Assembly (NCBI GenBank): GCA_902780385.1
Contig: CACZFF010000009.1
Span: 1 to 64,000, forward strand
Direction: 5' to 3'
Length of the DNA stretch: 64,000 bases
DNA from: an uncultured Lachnospiraceae bacterium
GTDB lineage: Bacteria; Bacillota; Clostridia; Lachnospirales; Lachnospiraceae
A program made the translations under genes and the position numbers. Below, in pieces: positions 18,371 to 25,524 of this stretch (the stretch's first letter is position 1; each line of letters begins with the position of its first letter). Under the pieces are notes generated by a model. That model did no database searches, was not told where the DNA came from, and saw only the letters and a list, made by a program, of their open reading frames with translations.

Positions 18371-18436
18371 GGTTGTCAGGGGGGGTGTCAAAGGAACCGT
18401 CCCCCTGACACCCCCCCCTGACAACCCCTGACAACC
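18371..18436. repeat. GGGACGGTTC-type repeat, locus 5
   Basis: GGTTGTCAGGGGGGGTGTCA pairs with TGACACCCCCCCCTGACAACC around a centre containing GGAACCGTCC, giving a very stable hairpin directly after the murG stop codon. Confidence 0.85.
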
Positions 18437-18441
18437 GCAAT

Positions 18442-18476
18442 AAAGCCCGCCGCGATTCATTTCGCGGCGGGCTTTA
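18442..18476. terminator. bidirectional terminator between murG and ptsI
   Basis: A 13-bp stem, AAAGCCCGCCGCG with CGCGGCGGGCTTT, around an 8-nt loop, with A/T tracts at the base, between convergent genes. Confidence 0.85.
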
Positions 18477-18520
18477 AGTATGCAATCAATCATATGCGGG
18501 GCATGATGCACCGGTCAGGA

Positions 18521-20173
18521 TCAGACTTCGTCCGGGCTCCACTCTGTGGACTTGGAGAGGTCGATGCTGCGGATGATCTTACGCAGAGGAAGGACGCTCT
18601 TTGCATTGACGGAGAGCTCGTCTACGCCCATGCGGAGGAAGGTCTCTGTCAGAGTCGGGTCTGCGCCCAGCTCTCCGCAGATGCCTACCCATGCGCCATG
18701 TCTGTGGCCTGCGTCTACAGTCATCTTGATGGCTCTGAGAACTGCAGGGTGGTGTGTGTCGGAGAAGCGCTCCAGCTTCGCATTCTGGCGGTCGATCGCG
18801 CAGGTGTACTGGGTCAGGTCGTTGGTGCCCAGGGAGAAGAAGTCGACTTCTTCTGCCAGCTCGTCAGCTACAAAGACGGAAGCGGGGGTCTCGATCATGA
18901 TACCGACCTGGAACTTGCCTACTTTGTGGCCTTCCTTGATCAGTTCCTGTTTGCACTCTTCCATGATAGCCTTGGCCTCAACAAGTTCCCACTTGCTGAT
19001 GATCATGGGGAACATGATGCCCATGTTGCCATATGCGGAAGCGCGCAGCAGAGCGCGGAGCTGTTTCTTGAAGAACTCTTTTCTGGTCAGGCAGATACGG
19101 ATGGCACGGAAGCCCAGTGCAGGGTTCTCTTCCTTGTCCAGATTCATGTAATCGATGGTCTTGTCCGCGCCGATATCGCAGGTACGGATGATGACAAGCT
19201 TGGGAGCCAGAGTCTCAACAACGCGCTTGTAGGCTGCGAACTGCTGCTCTTCTGTGGGCTCTTCCTTGCTGTTGAGGTATACGAACTCGGAGCGGAAGAG
19301 GCCGACGCCTTCTGCATCGTTCTCGTTCACGCTGCCAAGGTCGGCGGGGCCGCCGATGTTGGCATATACGTGCACGCTGCGGCCGTCGATGGTGGTGCTG
19401 GTCTTGCCCTTGAGTTCCTGAAGCAGTGCATCCTTCTTGAGGTCTGCGTCGTATTTAGCCTTCAGGGTCTCCATAAGGTCGGGAGTAGGATCGATGTAGA
19501 CACAGCTGTTATAGCCGTCCAGGATGGCCATCTTGCCGTCCCAGCTGTCATCGATATCCTTGACCTGGATCAGGGAAGGAAGGTTCATGGAGCGGGCCAG
19601 GATCGCGGTGTGGCTGTTAGAGGAGCCTTCGCGGGTGATCATGCCCAGAAGGAGGGACTTGTCGAGCTTGACAGTCTCCGAGGGAGCCAGATCCTCAGCT
19701 ACCAGGATGGCGGGCTCTGTGCCCTGCATGCTGCTGGCGTCGTTGCCCATGAGGAAATCAAGAACGTCGGTCTCGACGTCGATGAGGTCGGCGCTTCTGG
19801 CCTTCATGTAAGGGTCGTCCATTTCAGCGAACATCTGCGCATAGTTGTCAAATGCAGTCTTAACTGCGTACTCAGCGCTTCTCTTCTGCTCTGTGATGAT
19901 CTCCTTGGTGGAATCCTGCAGATCCTCGTCCTCGAGCATGAGCTGATGTGCCTCAAAGATTCCGGCACTCTCTTCGCCTGCGTCCTTTTTGGCCTTCTCA
20001 TACAGAACGCCCTGCTGATCGATGGCCTTCTGCAGAGCTTCCTCAAAGCGCGCCACTTCCGCTGCCGGATCTTCGACGATACCTTCATAGATATCATAGG
20101 TGGGAGCTTTATAGATTTTGATCTTGCCGATACCGATACGATTAAGGATACTCTTGCCGGTTGCAACTACCAT
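18521..20173 (-). CDS. ptsI: phosphoenolpyruvate-protein phosphotransferase (PTS enzyme I)
   Basis: Autophosphorylates with PEP and passes the phosphate to HPr. The phospho-accepting His188 lies in GSSNSHTAILAR, a variant of the usual GGRTSHTAI motif. The PEP-utiliser signature DFFSLGTNDLTQY and the active-site Cys in GICGE are present. The 550-residue length is close to the usual 570. AGGAGG lies 10 nt before the ATG. It is downstream of ptsH, separated by 129 bp that contain a hairpin, so HPr may be made in excess of EI. Confidence 0.96.
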   Translation of the reverse strand: MVVATGKSILNRIGIGKIKIYKAPTYDIYEGIVEDPAAEVARFEEALQKAIDQQGVLYEKAKKDAGEESAGIFEAHQLMLEDEDLQDSTKEIITEQKRSAEYAVKTAFDNYAQMFAEMDDPYMKARSADLIDVETDVLDFLMGNDASSMQGTEPAILVAEDLAPSETVKLDKSLLLGMITREGSSNSHTAILARSMNLPSLIQVKDIDDSWDGKMAILDGYNSCVYIDPTPDLMETLKAKYDADLKKDALLQELKGKTSTTIDGRSVHVYANIGGPADLGSVNENDAEGVGLFRSEFVYLNSKEEPTEEQQFAAYKRVVETLAPKLVIIRTCDIGADKTIDYMNLDKEENPALGFRAIRICLTRKEFFKKQLRALLRASAYGNMGIMFPMIISKWELVEAKAIMEECKQELIKEGHKVGKFQVGIMIETPASVFVADELAEEVDFFSLGTNDLTQYTCAIDRQNAKLERFSDTHHPAVLRAIKMTVDAGHRHGAWVGICGELGADPTLTETFLRMGVDELSVNAKSVLPLRKIIRSIDLSKSTEWSPDEV

Positions 20174-20206
20174 AAATATATTTCCTCCTGTAATTTATAA
20201 TACAAA

Positions 20207-20247
20207 CGGGGGTGTTTCTGTCCGCATCCCGAACAGTAACACCCCCG
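20207..20247 (-). terminator. hairpin between ptsH and ptsI, possible partial terminator
   Basis: CGGGGGTGTT (20207-20216) pairs with AACACCCCCG (20238-20247), with inner pairing of TGTTC with GGACA. On the minus strand the stem is followed by GTTTGTATTATAAATTA, which is only moderately T-rich, so read-through into ptsI is expected. Confidence 0.55.
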
Positions 20248-20302
20248 GACAATCTGGCTGTCTGATTATAATTCTGATTATAAGATTAATATAATTTTAT
20301 AA

Positions 20303-20560
20303 TTAGAAGTTCTCTTTCAGGAATTTCTCGATTGCTTCTGCGCAAGCTGCTTCGTCGTCGCCTTCGACCTGAACGGTGATCTCATCGTTCTGCTTAACAG
20401 CCATGCCCATCAGAGCAAGGAGCTTTCTCATATCGCAGCTCTTATCGCCCTTCCATACAGTGATCTTGGAGCTGAACTTCTTAGCCTCTTTAACAAGGAT
20501 TCCAGCGGGACGAGCGTGAATTCCTAACGGATCAGTAACTGTGAATTTAATCTCTTTCAT
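20303..20560 (-). CDS. ptsH: PTS phosphocarrier HPr lacking the regulatory serine
   Basis: Carries phosphate from EI to sugar-specific EIIA. His15 in GIHARPA is intact. At position 46, where Gram-positive HPr has the HprK-phosphorylated serine, the sequence is DMRKLLALMG with Lys46; the alignment is unambiguous because both flanks have the usual spacing and there are no gaps to this point. It should therefore work in sugar transport but not be a substrate for HprK at residue 46. The 85-residue length is normal. AAGGAG lies 7 nt before the ATG. Confidence 0.95.
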   Translation of the reverse strand: MKEIKFTVTDPLGIHARPAGILVKEAKKFSSKITVWKGDKSCDMRKLLALMGMAVKQNDEITVQVEGDDEAACAEAIEKFLKENF

Positions 20561-20644
20561 TTTGATTCTCCTTCTCTGATAAAGATGTATTAAGGGACAT
20601 ATAAGCGAGATACAAATATATGTTGTCTCTCAAACGCTATCGCT

Positions 20645-20650
20645 ATTATA
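20645..20650 (-). promoter_or_regulatory. -10 box of the ptsH promoter
   Basis: TATAAT is seen about 85 nt before the ptsH ATG. The -35 region is poor (a T-tract). No cre match was found downstream. The remainder of 20561-20844 contains no gene that I can support. Confidence 0.45.
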
Positions 20651-20844
20651 CTACGAAATGGTTAAAGAAAAAACAGGCTTTTTCAACTTTTTTACAAATT
20701 TAAGAACTTTTTAAGACCTTGTTTTGTCAAAAATTGCATAAATTCAGCATCACCAGGAGAATGACAAGCCCGAGAGGGGAGCTTGTTCACCGAAAGGGTT
20801 CGATCATTCTTCCTGCCAGGGCCCGGGCGCACATCTCCCCGGAT

Positions 20845-20880
20845 AAAAAACAGAGCCGGTTCCATACAGAACCGGCTCTG
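20845..20880 (-). terminator. terminator of the PTS EIIBCA gene
   Basis: On the minus strand CAGAGCCGGTTC pairs with GAACCGGCTCTG and is followed by TTTTTTATCC. Confidence 0.9.
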
Positions 20881-20920
20881 CCTTTGTCATTCAGACGTAT
20901 GCAGCATACTGTGTTTTATA

Positions 20921-22845
20921 TTACTGGCCTGCACACTTGACATCATTGTAGTCATCCGCATTGGTGAGGAGGACAACAACTGTGTCGGGATGGTTTGCAG
21001 CTTTGATCTTATCAATGTCGAAGTTGAGGATCAGCTGGCCGGCCTTGACCTGATCGCCCTCAGCAACCTGAGGATCGAAGCCGTCGCCGTTCATGGCAAC
21101 AGTGTCAACACCGACGTGGATCAGAAGTTCCATGCCGGAGGGGCTTGCGAGGCCGATGGCGTGCTTGGAATCAGCGACAGAGGTGATCTCGCCGTCGAAA
21201 GGAGCTACGACATAACCTGCGGTAGGCCTGATGCCTACGCCGTCGCCGAGGACGCCGCTTGCAAAGGTCTCGTCTTCGATGTTCTCGCGGGCGATGACTT
21301 CGCCGTTTGCGGGAGCCTTGACTTCACCGGCTTCACAGCTGATGACGGTCTCGGTGGGAACCTTGATCTCAGCAGCGGGAACAGCGGCGGGTTTCTTCTT
21401 CTCTTCTTCTTTCCAGAGGATGTTGGTCAGGACGAACGCAATACCGCCGGAGATAAGGAGAACGATGGTGTACAGTCCTGCATTGTCGATGGTCAGGTAG
21501 CCGGGAATGCCGGTTACGCCGTAAGCCTTAGCGCCAATGCCCATAAATGCAGCAACAAGAGCACCGACAGCACCGCCGATCATACCGGAGATGAAGGGCT
21601 TGAAGAAGCGCATATTGACACCGAAGATCGCGGGCTCTGTGATACCCAGGGAAGCGGACAGAGCGGAAGGGATCGCGACAGATTTTGTCTTTGCGTTTTT
21701 AGCCTTGAGACCGACCGCAAGGCAGGCGCCGAACTGTGCGAAGTTGGCTGCGGAAGCGATGGGCATCCAGGTGTTGAGGCCGCCTTCAACAGAAAGCATA
21801 CCGGCCTCGATAACGTTGTACATGTGGTGCAGGCCCATGACGACGGTCCAGGGATAGATCGCGCCCATGATACCGGAACCAAAAGGATTAGAAACGAGAA
21901 TCTGTGCGCCCTGCAGAACCTTTGTCTCAAGGAAGGAGAAGATAGGTCCAATCACAACAAGAGTGACCAGCGCGGTAGCGAAAACGGTGCAAAGAGGAGT
22001 GACGAACAGGTCGATCATCTCCGGAACGTGTTTGTGCAGCCATTTTTCAATGGTGCTCATAAACCAGACTGCGATAATGACAGGAATTACATGGCCCTGA
22101 TATCCCGATCTCTGAATAGATACGACATTTCCTATCAGGTTCCAGCGGGGTATAGCAGGAGCAGCAACCTTAGCCCAGTCTCCGGTAAACAGATAAGGGC
22201 TTCCTCCCTCTATTTCCATATTAAAGAACTTATAAATCTGTTCGGCATTCGCAACATTCCAGCCGTTCAGGAATGCGGAGTGAATCATCAGCAGACCGAT
22301 GACCGCGCCCAGGAACAGGTTGCCTCCGAAGACTCGCGCCGCAGAGATTGCGACAATAACAGGCAGATATGCGAACGCTGTATTTGCGACAGTGTCAAGG
22401 AACGCATACCAGTCGCTTCCTGCAAAATTCAGTCCATCGATCTTACCAAGAGCCTCGACGAGACCCATCATAAGACCGGATGCAACGATTGCAGGAAGGA
22501 TCGGGACGAAAACGTCACCGATTGTTTTCAGCGCGCGTTTCCAGATCGGAGCCTTGGCTGCCGCGGCCGCCTTGACGTCGTCCTTTGTACCCGCCGCAAC
22601 ACCTGTGATTGCTACGAACTCGTCAAAGACCTTATTGACGGTGCCGGTGCCGATGATCAGCTGGAGCTGTCCGCTGGACTCGAACATACCCTTGACGCCG
22701 TCGATCTCCTCGAGAGCCGCCTTGTTAACTTTCCCGTTATCCGCGATAACGAGACGCAGTCTTGTCGCGCAGTGCGCGGCGGAGACCACGTTTGCGCCGC
22801 CGCCGATATTATCAGCGATCTCTTGCGCACATAATCCAATGCCAT
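20921..22845 (-). pseudogene. scrA: sucrose-type PTS permease EIIBCA, with an apparent 5' frameshift
   Basis: Imports and phosphorylates a sugar, most likely sucrose. The order is EIIB (phospho-Cys in AAHCATRLRL), EIIC (GYQGHVIPV, GLHHMYNVIEAG, GITEPAIFG) and a glucose-type EIIA (LLIHVGVDTV). A perfect ribosome site (GAGGGAGG, 8 nt spacing) serves ATG 22845, whose first residues read MALDYV, but that frame leaves the EIIB frame: the expected AQEIADNIGGGANVVSAAHC is encoded one frame away. One missing base near 22826-22832 would restore a 19-codon join. Otherwise translation could begin only at GTG 22789, losing about 19 residues of EIIB. A sequencing error is possible. Confidence 0.75.
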
Positions 22846-22946
22846 ACCAGTTTCCTCCCTCTTTTGGGCAGCATCAGATACATTTTTTGTATCCTGTTTT
22901 GTATCCGGTGCCTCATGAAATGTTGCATTAACAGTTGCTGCAATAT

Positions 22947-22961
22947 TTGTAAACGTTTTCA
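22947..22961. promoter_or_regulatory. cre/LacI-type operator downstream of the PTS promoter
   Basis: TTGTAAACGTTTTCA matches the cre consensus WTGNAANCGNWNNCW at every defined position. It begins 10 nt downstream of the -10 box, where a bound repressor would block initiation or elongation. Candidate ligands are CcpA or the LacI-type protein encoded nearby. Confidence 0.75.
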
Positions 22962-22971
22962 GTTTCACTTT

Positions 22972-23000
22972 ATTTTATTTTAATTTTTTCCATTTGTAAA
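22972..23000 (-). promoter_or_regulatory. promoter of the PTS EIIBCA gene
   Basis: TTTACA (22995-23000) and TAAAAT (22972-22977) are separated by 17 nt on the minus strand. A small TGGGG/CCCCA hairpin lies just upstream. Confidence 0.6.
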
Positions 23001-23098
23001 CTGGGGTTTTACCCCAATAATGGGTTTAGATTTTGTGCATTTTGACATAAATCCATTTAATAAAGAATGAAATTGCCAACACTGCGCTAAAGTGATGT

Positions 23099-23140
23099 TT
23101 GAAAACGATTGCAAACCCGTCTGCACGGAAACGTTCCTGC
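23099..23140. promoter_or_regulatory. upstream operators of the PTS gene
   Basis: TTGAAAACGATTGCA (23099-23113) fits the cre consensus fully and lies 152 bp (centre to centre) from the promoter-proximal site, a distance compatible with looping. A second near-palindrome, TGCACGGAAACGTTCCTGCA (23121-23140), has the LacI-family AACGTT core. Confidence 0.6.
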
Positions 23141-23150
23141 ACTGAGGCAG

Positions 23151-23993
23151 TTACTCACTGAGCCCAAGGTCCTTAAAGGCCTTTGCCAGACCGTCTTCTG
23201 TGACAGCAGGGCAGACGATGTCGCTCATTTCCATGAGCTTCTGACTGCCGTTGGCCATGCATACGCTGGTGCCGACTGTCTCGATCATCTCCAGATCGTT
23301 CATGCTGTCGCCGAATCCATAGGTGTCCTCGACCGGTATCCCCAGATGCTCGCAGACCCGGAGGATACCGCGGCCTTTGTCAAAGTCACGGCCGATCAGC
23401 TCGCCGTTGAGGCAGGGGTGATCGGGATCGGTGATCTCCTGGATCACGAAATTGAAGTCCTTTTCCAGAAGATCGCGCGCCGGCTGGAGCTGTTCATCCT
23501 TCATGCACATGATGACGACTTTGTACACGGGTTTTGTGCCGTCAAACTGAGACATAGGCAGAATGTTAAGGCTCTCTGCGAGTGCCTTGCGCCAGCGTTC
23601 GATCTCGCTATTGCCCTTGGTGCCTGCATTGTCAGCCAGAAATGAACCCAGATCCTCATCTCCGTAAGTTGCGTCCAGTGTCTCCACTGTACAGAATACG
23701 CCCTCCGAGTGAAGTGCTTCCAGGGCGGTATGCGCCTGCTCCGGCGTCATGGGGTGGTCATAGATGACCTCATCCCCGACTGTGACATAGCCTCCGGCAC
23801 TGGCTACGACACCGTCAAAGCCGTATTTGAGAAGCGGTGAGAGCATTGCATAGTTTCTTCCGGAGCAGAGAAGGACCTTATGCCCCCTTTCCTGAGCACT
23901 GCGTATGGCTTTCAGGGCACTCTCCGGAGGAACATTCGAGCCGGGCTCTGTCAATGTTCCGTCAATGTCAAGAAAGATCAGCTTCTTTTCCAT
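23151..23993 (-). CDS. Cof-type HAD-IIB phosphatase
   Basis: Probable sugar-phosphate or similar phosphatase of the Cof family, cytosolic. Motif I is DIDGT (9-13 of the chosen start), the Ser of motif II lies in LLCSGR/VVASAGG, and motif IV is GFGDSMND. ATG 23993 begins MEKKLIFLDIDGT and has AAAGGA upstream, though at a long spacing of about 12-13 nt; an upstream TTG at 24026 lacks a ribosome site. It lies between the LacI-type regulator gene and the PTS gene, so a role in relieving sugar-phosphate stress is plausible but unproven. Confidence 0.85.
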   Translation of the reverse strand: MEKKLIFLDIDGTLTEPGSNVPPESALKAIRSAQERGHKVLLCSGRNYAMLSPLLKYGFDGVVASAGGYVTVGDEVIYDHPMTPEQAHTALEALHSEGVFCTVETLDATYGDEDLGSFLADNAGTKGNSEIERWRKALAESLNILPMSQFDGTKPVYKVVIMCMKDEQLQPARDLLEKDFNFVIQEITDPDHPCLNGELIGRDFDKGRGILRVCEHLGIPVEDTYGFGDSMNDLEMIETVGTSVCMANGSQKLMEMSDIVCPAVTEDGLAKAFKDLGLSE

Positions 23994-24125
23994 ATGTAAG
24001 TAAAAATCCTTTCTGTCATCTTCCAAACGTTACGCTCGCCGGATCGGCAGCGCAATGGATCATTTGCGAAGAAGATTGAAATTGTGAAACAGGTTTTGCA
24101 AGTGTTGTCAGTGAATGTTTGACCG

Positions 24126-25115
24126 TCACACAGATCCCCGCTCCACAATAAGATATTGGAGACGGATCTGACGAGCGCGGACAGGCTCGTCACTCTCCCT
24201 GCTGAGGATATCCAGCAGAAGTCCCGCAGCTTCTTCACCGCACTGCCTGAAGAACAGATGGGCAGTGGTCAGGCCGGGGACAGATACCGTATCCACCCAG
24301 TTGTCGCCGACGCCGACGATACTGACATCCCCGGGAATATCTTTTCCTGCCTCCCGGAGCGCCGAGATAGCGCCCATGGCCATGGTATCTGTCGCGCAGA
24401 TCACGCCGTCCAGATCAGGATAGCTCTTCAGCAGGTATTCCATGGATTCTTTTCCGCCCTTCGCTTCGAAGGTGCTGACCACATAGGGCATGGCCGAGGC
24501 GTTCAATCCGGCATCCAGCAGGGCCTGCTCGGCGCCCCTGCGGCGGTTGAGTCCGGCTGCAATATCTGTTTCGGGAGCACCGATCATAACGAGGCGGCGG
24601 CGTCCTTTTTCGATCAGAAGCCTGGTGAGGTCTCTCACGGCATGAAAATCATCGTGATAAACGCAGGGAAATTCTTCGAAATTCTGCCCCGTGATGACAA
24701 CCGGCACACGGCTGGAACGAATGACTTCCGCTATGCGCGGCGTCAATTCCGCACCCATCAGGATGATTCCGGCCGCCTGGCTCTCCTGGAGGATCTTTAT
24801 ATAACGCAGTTCTGTTTCCGGGTCGTGTTCCGTACACCCCAGCAGCGTCATGTAGCCATGTTCAAAAAGCCTGGCGGACGCTCCGGCTGTAATCTGGCTG
24901 ACAGAGTCGGAATACAGGCGGGGCACAATGACGCCCACCTGATTGATCCTGCCGGTACGCATTGTCTGGGCCATGGGATTGGGCCTGTAGCCCGTCTCCT
25001 CGATTGCCTTTCTGACGCGCTCACTCTTCTCCGGACTGATAGATCCGCCATTCAGATACCGGCTGACTGCGGCCGGAGAGACTCCCGCGAGCCGGGCAAC
25101 TTCTTTAATGGTCAT
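24126..25115 (-). CDS. LacI-family transcriptional regulator
   Basis: A repressor with an N-terminal helix-turn-helix (TIKEVARLAGVSPAAVSRYL, 2-21), a hinge region, and a periplasmic-binding-protein-like effector domain (VGVIVP near 60, DGVICATDTMAMGA, VSIVGVGD). At 329 residues it is complete. Its position between the HAD/PTS genes and the amylosucrase gene, and the matching operators before both, suggest it is the local sucrose regulator; CcpA cannot be excluded as ligand of those sites. An inverted repeat TTGCTG/GCAGCAA at 25142-25162 lies in its own upstream region. Confidence 0.92.
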   Translation of the reverse strand: MTIKEVARLAGVSPAAVSRYLNGGSISPEKSERVRKAIEETGYRPNPMAQTMRTGRINQVGVIVPRLYSDSVSQITAGASARLFEHGYMTLLGCTEHDPETELRYIKILQESQAAGIILMGAELTPRIAEVIRSSRVPVVITGQNFEEFPCVYHDDFHAVRDLTRLLIEKGRRRLVMIGAPETDIAAGLNRRRGAEQALLDAGLNASAMPYVVSTFEAKGGKESMEYLLKSYPDLDGVICATDTMAMGAISALREAGKDIPGDVSIVGVGDNWVDTVSVPGLTTAHLFFRQCGEEAAGLLLDILSRESDEPVRARQIRLQYLIVERGSV

Positions 25116-25243
25116 GTCTTGTTACTAACCTTTCAAGGCTTTGCTGCACGCATCCGCAGCAAGTTATATCATGTCGGTCATAGAAGGATCTGCGTGCTGC
25201 ATTCATCTTCTTCAATACAGGTTGGTGAGTAAAAAACTGCAAT

Positions 25244-25280
25244 ACCCGGGAACTCCTTGACAGAGCTCCCGGGAGTTTTT
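25244..25280. terminator. palindromic hairpin upstream of the LacI-type gene
   Basis: CCCGGGAACTC pairs with GAGCTCCCGGG with one mismatch. A T-run follows on the plus strand (GTTTTTCTTT) and a weaker one on the minus strand, so it may terminate amylosucrase transcripts or an unseen antisense transcript. Confidence 0.5.
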
Positions 25281-25330
25281 CTTTCCAGTTTTCTATTCAG
25301 TGTATCTCAAATCTGCTCTTGTCTAATTTT

Positions 25331-25524
25331 TTCCGACATGCCGCTCGCAAGGGCGTCAACACATGCTCCGCATGTGTACGAGGAGAAATTCGCATTTGAA
25401 AACCTTACATATAAGGTCTTTGAAATTGGCGATTTCTCCGATGGGATCAGCGGAGCTTTGGGCCGTCCCGCGGCACAAAGCTCTGGAGTGAAAAATCTTG
25501 TATCGACAAGATTTTTCACTCTTT
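25331..25524 (-). repeat. dispersed structured element, copy A
   Basis: Lies downstream of the amylosucrase gene, and the TGA stop of that gene is inside the element's terminal hairpin. The 36-nt hairpin (25486-25521) has constant outer arms GAGTGAAAAA/TTTTTCACTC, inner arms TCTTGT/ACAAGA and loop ATCG. Next come AGCTTTG/CAAAGCT, GGAGAAA/TTTCTCC enclosing an AAGGT-type stem, and an extra ACACATGC/GCATGTGT stem not found in the other copies. Confidence 0.85.

Noticed and set aside
20790-20830. A tRNA-like GGTTCGATC near 20795
   Set aside because: No acceptor stem or anticodon arm can be drawn around it, and it lies next to a terminator.
25307-25519. A 70-codon frame in repeat copy A (and similar ones in copies B and D)
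   Set aside because: The encoded peptides resemble each other only because the DNA element is repeated; reading frames differ or break in other copies, and there is no ribosome site.
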